Assembly (NCBI GenBank): GCA_041906305.1
Contig: JAYRJL010000001.1
Coordinates: 496,001 to 560,000, forward strand
Origin: SHVZ01 sp041906305
GTDB taxonomy: Bacteria > Pseudomonadota > Alphaproteobacteria > SHVZ01
DNA: 64,000 nucleotides
Reading direction: 5' to 3'
The translations under genes were made by a program, and so were the position numbers. Below, in pieces: positions 42,185-50,598 of this stretch (positions within the stretch are counted from its first letter, which is position 1; every line of letters starts with the position of its first letter). The notes under the pieces are model-generated. The model saw nothing but the letters and a program-made list of their open reading frames with translations, was not told the DNA's origin and searched no databases.

Positions 42185-43588
42185 CTAGCCCTTCTTCCCG
42201 CTCGCCCGCGCCGCGGTCTGCGGCGGCATCAGGCCGGCGATCACCTCTAGCGCGTAGTCGATCTCGGCGGGCGTGTTGGTGATCGCGGGTGTGAGCCGCA
42301 CATGCGGGCGGGCATAGGGGGCGACCGAGGCGACGATGCGATGCTCGCGCAGACGCTTCGTCGCCGCATGCGGGGTGAAGCCCTCGACGTCGAAGGAGAC
42401 GATGCCGGCGGAGAGCTCGGGCGCCCGGGGCGTGACCAGCCGCACATGAGGGATGCCGGCGAGGCCGTCCTTGAGCCGGGTGTTCAGCGCCGCCGTGCGC
42501 TCGGCGACCTTCGTCTTGCCGATCGCGGCGTGGAAGGCGAAGGCCTCGGCCAGCGCCCATTGATGCTCGAAGGCCTTGAAGCCGCCGGGCATGAAGCCCC
42601 ATCCGGTCTGGATCGCCTCGGGCGACTCCCTGCCGCGCTGCCAGGCGCTCCACGCCGCGCCGTCGGTGAAGCTGGGGATCGTCGGCATCACGTCCTTGAA
42701 TCCGCGCTTTCCCGCCGCGACCAGGCCGGTGCCGCGCGGCCCGAACAGCCATTTGTGGCAGCTGACGATCAGGAAGTCGCACCCCAGCGACTCCATCGTG
42801 ATGTCCTGGTTGCCGAAGCCGTGCACGCCGTCGAGCACGAACAGCACCTGGTCCGGCTCCGCACGCGACGCGTTGATCAACGCGACCGCGTCTGCGATCT
42901 TCCGCGCCGGGATCTTGAGCCCGCTCGACGAGTGCACCCAGGTCAGCGCCAGCACGCGGGTCTCGGGCTTGATCGCGGTCGCGATGCGCTCGACCAGCGC
43001 CGCCTCGGCGATCTCGTCGATGTCCTCGAACAGCGGGATGCGGCGCACGGTGGCACCGGCGCGGCGCGCGGCCAGCCGCGTCGCCTCGTAGGTCACGTAG
43101 TAGTCCTGCTCGGTCGTCAGGATCTCCTGGCCGGGCTTCAGCCGAAGGCCGTGATAGACGAGGCCGAGGCCCATCGTCGTCGATTCCGTCAGCGCCACGT
43201 GCTTCGGCTCGATCGCGAGATACTTCGCCGCCGCAGCCATGCTCGCGTCGCGAAGCCGGTCGTTGTTCTCCTGCAGGTACTGCACCGGATCGGCGTCGAG
43301 CCGACGGCGGTACTCGTCGATCGCGTTGCCGACGATGCCGGGATGCGAGGCGAACAGCAGCGCGCTCAGGTGAACGACCTCGCGCGAGAGCGAGAACTGA
43401 TCGCGCACCTGGTCCCAGTCGTCGCCGCTGACGAGCTTCGAGAAATCCGGTCCCGGCACCGGCTCCGGCGTGGCCGCGGGCCTGGTCTCGGCGACGTCCG
43501 GCTCTCTCCGGGTCGCGGCGAAGGTGGCGGCGCCCGCGCCGATGGCGGCACCGCCGAAGGCGAGGAGGCTGCGTCTGGTGAAATGCAT
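42185..43588 (-). CDS. Tat-exported class V aminotransferase (isopenicillin N epimerase / cysteine desulfurase-like)
   Basis: The 467-residue protein begins MHFTRRSLLAFGGAAIGAG, a twin-arginine signal followed by an Ala-rich linker to about residue 45. The rest is a PLP class V fold: STTMGLGLVYHGL, the cofactor aspartate in LDGVHGFGNQ (D253) and the PLP lysine K279 in SCHKWLFGPRGTG. Related enzymes include isopenicillin N epimerase-like proteins. Tat export of a folded, PLP-loaded enzyme to the periplasm is consistent with the signal. The substrate is unknown. ATG 43588 was chosen because it starts the signal. Confidence 0.85.
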   Translation of the reverse strand: MHFTRRSLLAFGGAAIGAGAATFAATRREPDVAETRPAATPEPVPGPDFSKLVSGDDWDQVRDQFSLSREVVHLSALLFASHPGIVGNAIDEYRRRLDADPVQYLQENNDRLRDASMAAAAKYLAIEPKHVALTESTTMGLGLVYHGLRLKPGQEILTTEQDYYVTYEATRLAARRAGATVRRIPLFEDIDEIAEAALVERIATAIKPETRVLALTWVHSSSGLKIPARKIADAVALINASRAEPDQVLFVLDGVHGFGNQDITMESLGCDFLIVSCHKWLFGPRGTGLVAAGKRGFKDVMPTIPSFTDGAAWSAWQRGRESPEAIQTGWGFMPGGFKAFEHQWALAEAFAFHAAIGKTKVAERTAALNTRLKDGLAGIPHVRLVTPRAPELSAGIVSFDVEGFTPHAATKRLREHRIVASVAPYARPHVRLTPAITNTPAEIDYALEVIAGLMPPQTAARASGKKG

Positions 43589-43712
43589 GTGCCGCTCCGG
43601 ACGATCGGGACGTTCCGGTGTCAAACGCCGGCCGGCGTGGGCTGTTCCCGCCCCATTGCGTCCCTCTCACCGTCCGGTCACTGTGTTCTTCCTGCCGCCC
43701 GCGAGAGTCTCC

Positions 43713-44816
43713 ATGCACGCTGCCCTCGACCTCGGCTCCTTCTCGGCGACGCCGCCGGAAGCTGACGAAAAGTTCATGTCGGCCTGCCGCAAGGCCGGCC
43801 TCGCGCCGGTCGTGTTCACGCATCCGCTGAAGGGGCCGGACGGCGAGACGCTCGCGACCACGGTCGCGCTCATGGGCCCGCATGAATCGAAGAACGTGAT
43901 GATGGTGGTGTCCGGCACGCACGGCATCGAGGGCTATGCCGGCGGCGGCGTGATGGTGCAGCGCCTGAACGACGCGGCCTCGATCCGGCTGCCGAAGGAC
44001 ACCTCGATCCTCTTGGTCCACCAGATCAATCCCTGGGGCCTCGCCTGGAATCGCCGCGAGAACGAGGACAACGTCGACCTCTTCCGCAACCTGCTCTATT
44101 GCGACCCGCCCTATGCCGACAATCCGGGCTTCGACGCGCTGCACGACGCGCTGGCGCCGGCGGCCTGGAGCGGCCCGGTGCGCGAGGCGGCCGACCGCAA
44201 GCTGCAGAGCTTCATCCAGCAGAACGGCGAGCGCGAGCTCACGCGCGTCATGCGGCTCGGCCAGCACAACCATCCGAAGAGTCTGACCTATCACGGACGC
44301 GGGCCGACCTGGTCGAAGCGCGTCGTCGACCGGATCATCGACGGTTGGCTTTCCCATGCGGCGAACGTGGTCACGCTCGACATCCATACCGGCTACGGGC
44401 CGGTCGGCGACGGGCTGATCATGAGCTACGCGCAGGAAGGCTCGCCGGGCGTCGCATGGCTGCGCGAATGGTTCGGCGAGGTGCACGTGACCGGCCACGA
44501 CCCGCTGATCCCGACTCATGCGCGCTGGCCCTACGACATCGTCGCCGATCGGGTGCCATCCGCGCGCGTGCGCACCGTGGCGCTCGAATACGGCACCTCC
44601 GCCGTCGACGTGCTCGACTTCGACCTGGCCCGCGAGAACAACTACCACCATCTCTACGGCGACCCGCTCTCGCCGGAAGGCCGGGCGATCCAGAAGCGGT
44701 TCCGCGCCCGCTTCTACGTCGAGACCGACGACTGGAAGGGGAAGGTGCTCCGCCGCGGCGTCGAGGTCTTCGACCAGACCCTCGCCGGCCTGGAGAAATG
44801 GGCGAGAGCCGCCTAG
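43713..44816 (+). CDS. DUF2817 family protein, M14-like metallopeptidase
   Basis: The 367-residue protein matches DUF2817, a group related to zinc carboxypeptidases. Likely zinc ligands are in SGTHGIEGYAG (HxxE) and LDIHTGYGP, with a possible catalytic glutamate in ALEYGTSAVD. No signal peptide is visible. The ATG at 43713 gives a natural start; the frame continues upstream as a shadow. It is divergent from the Tat aminotransferase across 124 bases. The function is not established for the family. Confidence 0.82.
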   Translation: MHAALDLGSFSATPPEADEKFMSACRKAGLAPVVFTHPLKGPDGETLATTVALMGPHESKNVMMVVSGTHGIEGYAGGGVMVQRLNDAASIRLPKDTSILLVHQINPWGLAWNRRENEDNVDLFRNLLYCDPPYADNPGFDALHDALAPAAWSGPVREAADRKLQSFIQQNGERELTRVMRLGQHNHPKSLTYHGRGPTWSKRVVDRIIDGWLSHAANVVTLDIHTGYGPVGDGLIMSYAQEGSPGVAWLREWFGEVHVTGHDPLIPTHARWPYDIVADRVPSARVRTVALEYGTSAVDVLDFDLARENNYHHLYGDPLSPEGRAIQKRFRARFYVETDDWKGKVLRRGVEVFDQTLAGLEKWARAA

Positions 44817-44827
44817 GCCTTCCCCGA

Positions 44828-44951
44828 GCTCGCTTCGCTCGCCCCCACCCCATCCCTCCCCCGTCGGCTACGCCGCCGGGAGAGGGGGCACGATTCGAGT
44901 CCCCTCTCCCGCAAAGCGGGGGAGGCTCAGGGTGGGGGCGAGCGAAGCGAG
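44828..44951. repeat. GC-rich palindromic intergenic repeat, copy E (most complete)
   Basis: The outermost arms, CTCGCTTCGCTCGCCCCCAC at the left and GTGGGGGCGAGCGAAGCGAG at the right, are perfect inverted copies. Inside are CCCTCCCCC/GGGAGAGGGGG blocks around a GCACGATTCGAGTCCC centre. It lies between the DUF2817 gene and the ferredoxin-NADP reductase gene. Confidence 0.8.
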
Positions 44952-45018
44952 GAAAGGTTGCCACCCACGCTTCGCATCGCCATGTTAGCGGCATCTTCCC
45001 GACCTTCCGCGAGCGTGC

Positions 45019-46032
45019 ATGTCCGAGCGTCTTTCGACCGATGTCGCGATCATCGGGGCCGGCCCCGTCGGCCTCTTCGCCGTGTTCGAGTGCGGCATGG
45101 TCAAGGTCAAGGCGCATGTGTTCGATGCGCTCGACATGATGGGCGGCCAGTGCGCGGCGCTCTATCCGGAGAAGCCGATCTTCGACATCCCCGGCCATCC
45201 GAAGATCGACGCGCAGGTGCTGGTCGACAAGCTGGCCGAGCAGGCGGCACCGTTCAGCCCGACCTATCATCTGGGCCAGCAGGTGACGAAGCTGGCCCGC
45301 TCGGGCGACGGCTTCGTCGTCGGTACCTCGTCGGGCCTCGAGGTCGAGGCCAAGGCGGTGATGATCGCCGCCGGCGTCGGCGCCTTCGGGCCCAACCGCC
45401 CGCCGCTCGCCGGCATCGAGGCCTACGAGGGCAAGAGCGTCCACTACCTGGTCAAGAAGCGCGAGGACTTCCGCGGCAAGCGCATAGTGATCGCCGGCGG
45501 CGGCGATTCCGCCGTCGACTGGGCGATCTCGCTCTCGGAAGTCGCCGCGCAGACGATGGTCGTCCATCGCCGCCCGAAGTTCCGCGCCGCGCCCGAGAGC
45601 GAGGCCCGCCTCAAGGCGCTGGCGGATGCCGGCAAGATCGAGCTCGTGGTGCCCTATCAGCTGAAGGCGCTGGAAGGGAAGGACGGCCAGGTCTCGAACG
45701 TGATCGTCTCGACGTTGGACGGTGCCGAGCGGGCGCTCGCCTGCGACGCGCTGCTGCCGTTCTTCGGGCTCTCGATGAACCTGGGGCCGATCAACGACTG
45801 GGGCCTCAAGCTGCAGAAGGGCCAGATCGAGGTCCAGCCCGCGACCTGCGAGACCAGCGAGGCCGGCATCTTTGCGGTCGGCGACGTCGCGTCATATCCG
45901 GGCAAGCTGAAGCTGATCCTCTCCGGCTTCGCCGAAGCGGCGGCGGCGGCGCATGCGATCCGCGCGCTGGTCTATCCCGGGGAAGTCTTCCACTTCGAGT
46001 ATTCGACGACTCAGGGCGTGCCGGCCGCCTGA
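45019..46032 (+). CDS. Ferredoxin--NADP(+) reductase, thioredoxin-reductase type
   Basis: The 337-residue flavoprotein has an FAD-binding GAGPVG motif (12-17), an ALYPEKPIFDIPGHP loop typical of this FNR class, a NADPH-binding GGGDSAVDWA motif and GIFAVGDVASYPGKLKLI for the FAD ribityl. It lacks the CxxC redox pair of thioredoxin reductase, which distinguishes TrxR-like FNRs. It transfers electrons between NADPH and ferredoxin or flavodoxin. It ends 3 bases before the convergent divL stop. Confidence 0.9.
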   Translation: MSERLSTDVAIIGAGPVGLFAVFECGMVKVKAHVFDALDMMGGQCAALYPEKPIFDIPGHPKIDAQVLVDKLAEQAAPFSPTYHLGQQVTKLARSGDGFVVGTSSGLEVEAKAVMIAAGVGAFGPNRPPLAGIEAYEGKSVHYLVKKREDFRGKRIVIAGGGDSAVDWAISLSEVAAQTMVVHRRPKFRAAPESEARLKALADAGKIELVVPYQLKALEGKDGQVSNVIVSTLDGAERALACDALLPFFGLSMNLGPINDWGLKLQKGQIEVQPATCETSEAGIFAVGDVASYPGKLKLILSGFAEAAAAAHAIRALVYPGEVFHFEYSTTQGVPAA

Positions 46033-46035
46033 CGG

Positions 46036-48279
46036 TCAGGCCGGCAGCGTCACCGTCACGGTGGTGCCGGTCCCGGGCTGGGAGTCGAGCGCGACTTTGC
46101 CGCCGTGGAGTTCGATCAGCCGGCGCACCAGCGCCAGGCCGAGCCCGGCGCCGGCCTGACCTTGGCCTGAACTGGCGCGCGTGAAGGGCTCGAAGATCTC
46201 GGCCTGCCGCTCGGGCTCGATGCCGATGCCGGTGTCGGCGACGCTGAAGAGCACCTTGCCGTTCTCGCGGCTGGCCGAGACCAGGATGCGTCCGTCCTTC
46301 GGCGTGAACTTGGCGGCGTTCGACAGCAGGTTGAGCAGGGCCTGCTTCAGGCGCCGCTCGTCGCCGCGCACCGTTCCGATCCCGGCCGGGCAGTCGAGCG
46401 ACAGTGCGACGCCGCGGCTGCGGATCGACTCGTGCGTCAGCGCGGTCACCTGGTGCAGCAACGCCGAGATGTCGACCTCGCCGGGATTGAGCTGGAGATA
46501 GCCGGCCTCGATCGAGGAGAGGTCGAGGATGTCGTTGATCAGCTCGACCAGGCGGTCGGACGCCGTGATGATCGACTGGGCGTGGTCCAGCTGGCGCTCG
46601 TTGAGCTTGCCGAAATACTGGTCGGTCAGCACCTGGGCGAAGCCGACGATGGCGTTCAGCGGCGTCCGCAGCTCGTAGGAGACGTTGGCGATGAACTCGG
46701 TCTTCAGGCGGTCGGCCGTCTCCAGCGCCTCGTTGCGGTCGCGGAGCGCGCGCTCGACGCGGATCGTGTCGGTCACGTCCTGGTAGATCAGCAGCGTGGC
46801 GCCGTCCGGCAGCGCCACGCGGCCGAAGTCGAGCACGCTGCCGTCGAGACGCTCGACGCGGCCGGTCGCGGTCGCCCGCGTGTCCTCCGCCAGCTCGAAG
46901 CCGGCCGTGCCGCCGTCGGTCGGCACCAGCTCCTGGATCCGGCTCGCCACCTCATTCAGGTGCGGCTTCTGCGCCAGCAGCGCGTCGTCGAGCTTCCACA
47001 GCCGCGCGAAGGCGGGGTTCGAGAGCTGCAGCCGGCCGTCGCCGGAGAAGGCGGCGATCGCCTCGCCGAGGCTGTCCAGCGTCTCGCGCTGGACCGCGAT
47101 CAAGGTGTTGTAGGAGCGTTCGATCGCGACGCGGTCGGAGACGTCCTCGAAGACGAACAGCAGGCCGCCCTGGGGATGCGGCGACACCGTCTGGCGGATC
47201 GTGCGGCCGTCGGGCAGGTGCAGGAACTCGTCGACCGGATCGATGAGGCCGGTGAAGAGCTGGGTCCATTGACGCTTCGCCTGGGCGAAGTCCGCGTATT
47301 CGGGCAGGCGCCGGCGGTGGCGCAGCAGCTCGATCACCGCCGCGAAGTCCGGCTCGGTCGCGAGCCAGCGGCGGTCGAGCTGCCACAGCTCGACGAAGGC
47401 GTTGTTGAAGAGCCGGAGGCGCTTGTCGCGGCCGTAGATCGCGATCGCGGTGGTCAGCTTCTGCAGCAGCTCGCCATGCGCGGCGACATGGCGGGCGAGC
47501 TCGTCCTGCGTCTCGGCGAGCTGGGTCACGTCGCGGGCATGGCCGACGACGGCGCCGTCGGCCGCCGGCGACTCGACGATCTCGATCAGGCGGCGGCGGC
47601 CGTCGACGACGACGTTGGTGCTTTCGGTCTGGTCGGTGCTGGAGCGCTGGGCGCGTTGGGCGAGCCCGCGGCCGACGCGTTCTGCCGGGCTGCCGTCGCC
47701 GACCAGGTCGCGGGCGGCGCGGTTGCGGTAGCTGATGTCGAGGCCGGATCGGCGGTGCCACACAGGGATCGGCACGCGCTCGAGCATCGCCTCGCGCGTG
47801 TCCAGGAGCGCCTGCATCGCCGCCCGCGCCTCCTCGGTGCGCTCGTAGGCGGTGACGTCGCGGATCCAGGCGAAGCAGGTGTCGCGGTTGCCGCTGCGCT
47901 GCGCGATGACGCGCCAGGTTCGGCCGTCGGGTTCGCGCACCCGGCGATCGAGCGCGGCGCCGTCGGCGGAGAGCCGGCGGAACGCCTCCCCGATCTCGCT
48001 GCGGTCTGGCTCGACGAGGCGGGCGAGGAAGGGGCCCGCGCCGGCGTTCTCGCCGATCTTGAGCTGGCGGGCGAGGGGAGGCGAGACCCAGGCATCCGCC
48101 GGGTCGCCTGTCCAAATCAGCAGGCCGTCCGGTGCATCGGAGACCGCCCGCGCGAGGCCGGCGGCTTCCGTGATGACGACCTGGGCGCGACGATGGTTCC
48201 GCCAGGCGAGGGCGGCGAGGACGAGCGCCAAAACGGCGAGGGCCCCCAGGAGCAATAACTCGAAGGGGCCCCCCGCCAC
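46036..48279 (-). CDS. divL: DivL-like PAS histidine-kinase homologue with Tyr in the H-box
   Basis: The 747-residue protein has one N-terminal transmembrane helix (about 5-26), three PAS-like regions (about 40-140, 265-385, 400-505), a dimerisation helix and a C-terminal ATPase domain with NLLSNAAKF, ADTGIGI and GAGLGLALV. The position normally held by the phospho-accepting histidine is Y535 in NVSYELRTPL. This is the hallmark of DivL, which in Caulobacter acts through protein contacts with CckA and DivK rather than as an ordinary kinase, controlling CtrA. It follows ahcY by 16 bases. Its usual downstream partner tsaE is about 8.7 kb away. Confidence 0.85.
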   Translation of the reverse strand: MAGGPFELLLLGALAVLALVLAALAWRNHRRAQVVITEAAGLARAVSDAPDGLLIWTGDPADAWVSPPLARQLKIGENAGAGPFLARLVEPDRSEIGEAFRRLSADGAALDRRVREPDGRTWRVIAQRSGNRDTCFAWIRDVTAYERTEEARAAMQALLDTREAMLERVPIPVWHRRSGLDISYRNRAARDLVGDGSPAERVGRGLAQRAQRSSTDQTESTNVVVDGRRRLIEIVESPAADGAVVGHARDVTQLAETQDELARHVAAHGELLQKLTTAIAIYGRDKRLRLFNNAFVELWQLDRRWLATEPDFAAVIELLRHRRRLPEYADFAQAKRQWTQLFTGLIDPVDEFLHLPDGRTIRQTVSPHPQGGLLFVFEDVSDRVAIERSYNTLIAVQRETLDSLGEAIAAFSGDGRLQLSNPAFARLWKLDDALLAQKPHLNEVASRIQELVPTDGGTAGFELAEDTRATATGRVERLDGSVLDFGRVALPDGATLLIYQDVTDTIRVERALRDRNEALETADRLKTEFIANVSYELRTPLNAIVGFAQVLTDQYFGKLNERQLDHAQSIITASDRLVELINDILDLSSIEAGYLQLNPGEVDISALLHQVTALTHESIRSRGVALSLDCPAGIGTVRGDERRLKQALLNLLSNAAKFTPKDGRILVSASRENGKVLFSVADTGIGIEPERQAEIFEPFTRASSGQGQAGAGLGLALVRRLIELHGGKVALDSQPGTGTTVTVTLPA

Positions 48280-48295
48280 GATCTAGGACCGGGAC

Positions 48296-49606
48296 CTAGT
48301 AGCGATAGGTGTCCGGCTTGAACGGACCGGCATCGCTGACGCCGAGATAGGCAGCCTGCTTCTCCGTAAGCTTGGTCAGCTTCGCGCCGACCTTGGCAAG
48401 ATGCAGCGCGGCAACCTTCTCGTCCAGGTGCTTCGGCAGCACGTAGACGTCGCGCTTGTACTTGCCCGGATTGGTCCAGAGCTCGATCTGCGCCAGCACC
48501 TGGTTGGTGAAGGACGCGCTCATGACGAAGCTCGGATGGCCGGTGGCGCAGCCGAGGTTCACGAGGCGGCCCTTGGCCAGCACGATCAGGCGCTTCCCGT
48601 CGGGGAAGACGACCTCGTCGACCTGCGGCTTCACCTCTTCCCACTTGTAGTTATTGAGCGCGGCGATCTGGATCTCGGAGTCGAAGTGGCCGATGTTGCA
48701 GACGATCGCCCGGTCCTTCATCTCGCGCATGTGGTCGAGCGTGATCACGTCGACCGAGCCGGTGGCGGTGACGAAGATGTCGCCGGTCTTCGCGATGTCG
48801 TCCATGGTGACGACCTCGTAGCCCTCCATCGCCGCCTGCAGCGCGCAGATCGGATCGATCTCGGTGACGACGACGCGCGCGCCGCCGGCGCGAAGGCTCG
48901 CGGCCGAGCCCTTGCCGACGTCGCCGTAGCCGCAGACCACCGCGACCTTGCCCGACAGCATGACGTCGGTGGCGCGGCGGATGCCGTCGACGAGGCTCTC
49001 GCGGCAGCCGTAGAGATTGTCGAACTTCGACTTGGTGACGGAGTCGTTGACGTTGAAGGCCGGAACCAGGAGCGTGCCCTTCTCGGCCATCTCCTTGAGG
49101 CGGCGGACGCCCGTCGTGGTCTCTTCCGAGACGCCGCGCACGTCCTTCAGCAGTTCCGGATACTTCTCGTGCATGACCTGGGTGAGGTCGCCGCCGTCAT
49201 CCAGGATCATGTTCGGCTTCCAGCCGTTCGGGCCGTGGATGGTCTGCTCGACGCACCACCAGTATTCCTCCTCGGTCTCGCCCTTCCAGGCGAAGACCGG
49301 GATGCCGGCGGCGGCGATCGCGGCCGCAGCCTGGTCCTGGGTCGAGAAGATGTTGCACGAGGACCAGCGGATCTCGGCGCCGAGCGCGGTCAGCGTCTCG
49401 ATCAGCACCGCGGTCTGGATCGTCATGTGCAGGGATCCCGCGATGCGCGCGCCTTTGAGCGGCTGCTTCGAGCCGTATTCGGCGCGGGTCGCCATCAGGC
49501 CCGGCATCTCCGTCTCGGCGATCCGGATCTCCTTGCGGCCCCACTCGGCGAGCGAGATGTCCTTCACCTTGTAGTCGCTGAACGTGGCCTTCTTCGCGGC
49601 AGTCAT
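48296..49606 (-). CDS. ahcY: Adenosylhomocysteinase
   Basis: AhcY hydrolyses S-adenosylhomocysteine to adenosine and homocysteine, removing a product inhibitor of methyltransferases. The 436-residue NAD-dependent enzyme shows SCNIFSTQDQAAAAIA, the NAD-binding VVCGYGDVGKGSA, HFDSEIQ and the C-terminal ending SDAGPFKPDTYRY. The gene has its own promoter with an imperfect palindrome (49667-49682) and a 5'-UTR hairpin. divL follows 16 bases later. Confidence 0.97.
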   Translation of the reverse strand: MTAAKKATFSDYKVKDISLAEWGRKEIRIAETEMPGLMATRAEYGSKQPLKGARIAGSLHMTIQTAVLIETLTALGAEIRWSSCNIFSTQDQAAAAIAAAGIPVFAWKGETEEEYWWCVEQTIHGPNGWKPNMILDDGGDLTQVMHEKYPELLKDVRGVSEETTTGVRRLKEMAEKGTLLVPAFNVNDSVTKSKFDNLYGCRESLVDGIRRATDVMLSGKVAVVCGYGDVGKGSAASLRAGGARVVVTEIDPICALQAAMEGYEVVTMDDIAKTGDIFVTATGSVDVITLDHMREMKDRAIVCNIGHFDSEIQIAALNNYKWEEVKPQVDEVVFPDGKRLIVLAKGRLVNLGCATGHPSFVMSASFTNQVLAQIELWTNPGKYKRDVYVLPKHLDEKVAALHLAKVGAKLTKLTEKQAAYLGVSDAGPFKPDTYRY

Positions 49607-49638
49607 CGAGAGATCCTTCTGGCGGGAGACAACGGAAA

Positions 49639-49657
49639 GCAGGCCGGAGCGGCCTGC
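49639..49657 (-). promoter_or_regulatory. Hairpin in the ahcY leader
   Basis: A perfect 7-pair stem GCAGGCC / GGCCTGC with a 5-base loop lies about 35 bases before the ahcY start, followed on the minus strand by TTTCC. It does not match an SAH riboswitch as far as I can judge; its role is unknown. Confidence 0.4.
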
Positions 49658-49666
49658 GCGATGGTC

Positions 49667-49695
49667 ATAAAGACATCCTTATATGGTAATGTCAA
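49667..49695 (-). promoter_or_regulatory. ahcY promoter with overlapping palindromic operator
   Basis: On the minus strand TTGACA (49695-49690) is followed by the -10 region CTTTAT (49672-49667) at 17 bases. An imperfect palindrome, ATAAAG-ACAT-CCTTAT on the plus strand (49667-49682, 12 of 16 symmetric), covers the -10 region. An ArsR-type repressor of the SAH/methionine cycle, as reported for ahcY and metH genes in proteobacteria, would fit; the regulator gene is not in this window. Confidence 0.5.
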
Positions 49696-49713
49696 GCGTC
49701 CCCGAACATGCGT

Positions 49714-50166
49714 TCAGGCGCGGTGGTAAGGGTGTCCGGCCCAGATCCGTTCGGCACGATAGAGCTGCTCGGCCAGGAGCCCGCGCACCAGCATGTGCGG
49801 CCAGGTCATGGCGCCGAGCGAGAGCAGCAGTCGGGTGCGCGCGCGGACACTATCGGCGAGGCCGTCGGCGCCGCCGATGACGAAAGCGACGTCGGACGTC
49901 CCCTCGTCGCGCCATTTCGCCAGGGTCTTCGAGAAAGCTTCGGAAGAAAGGGATTTGCCGCGCTCGTCGAGCGCGACGAGGGCGGCGGCGTCGGGGACGG
50001 CCTTGAGGAGAAGCTCGGCCTCGCGGTCCTTGAGCCCGGGACCGGCCTTCTTCGACTCGACCTCCACCAGCCGCACCGGCGTCGTCAGCCGGCCCGAGAA
50101 CTCCTGCCAGAGCGCGAGTTCGGGCCCGGCGCGGGCGCGCCCGACGGCGACGACGAGGAAGCGCAC
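49714..50166 (-). CDS. rlmH: 23S rRNA (pseudouridine-1915 N3)-methyltransferase RlmH
   Basis: The 150-residue SPOUT methyltransferase modifies helix 69 of 23S rRNA. The SAM-binding knot is seen in LVALDERGKSLSS, FVIGGADGL and LSLGAMTWPHMLVRGLLAEQLYRA. It follows rsfS by 5 bases, closing the rplU to rlmH run. Confidence 0.95.
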   Translation of the reverse strand: MRFLVVAVGRARAGPELALWQEFSGRLTTPVRLVEVESKKAGPGLKDREAELLLKAVPDAAALVALDERGKSLSSEAFSKTLAKWRDEGTSDVAFVIGGADGLADSVRARTRLLLSLGAMTWPHMLVRGLLAEQLYRAERIWAGHPYHRA

Positions 50167-50171
50167 CTAGA

Positions 50172-50513
50172 TCATGCGGTCGCGGCGAGCCCTGATCCTG
50201 CCGGCAGCTCGAGCCCCCACATCTTCTCGAGGGCGTACTGCTTGCGGATCTCGGGGCGGAACAGATGGACGATGACGTCGCCGCCATCGATCAGCACCCA
50301 GTCGCCGAGCGACTTCCCCTCGACCCGAACCTTGGGCGAGCCGGCGGCCTTCATCTGCTCTTCGAGGTGCTGCGTCATCGCGCCCAGATGCCGTGCATTG
50401 CGGCCCGAAGCGATGACCATGTAGTCGGCATAGGCAGCTTTGCCGTTGAGATCGATGACGATCGGCTCCATCGCCTGGTCGTCGTCGAGAACCGTCTCGA
50501 CCGCCTTGAGCAT
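50172..50513 (-). CDS. rsfS: Ribosomal silencing factor RsfS
   Basis: RsfS binds L14 and keeps ribosomal subunits apart under starvation. The 113-residue protein contains DYMVIASGRNARHLGAMTQ and VRVEGKSLGDWVLIDGGDVIVHLF, typical of the family. The ATG at 50513 is the only clear start; the frame upstream reads TATEQ, often present in family members from other start codons. It follows nadD by 85 bases. Confidence 0.93.
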   Translation of the reverse strand: MLKAVETVLDDDQAMEPIVIDLNGKAAYADYMVIASGRNARHLGAMTQHLEEQMKAAGSPKVRVEGKSLGDWVLIDGGDVIVHLFRPEIRKQYALEKMWGLELPAGSGLAATA

Positions 50514-50598
50514 CTGCTCGGTGGCGGTCAGGGTCTTCTTGCGTCGCGCTATGTCAGAGTCCTCCGTCGCATGACCGAGGGCGATCTGACTGCCTTTG

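Noticed and set aside
49607..49666. SAH riboswitch before ahcY
   Set aside because: Only one simple hairpin is present; the extended conserved core and pseudoknot partners of the SAH riboswitch are not visible. A protein operator at 49667 explains regulation better.
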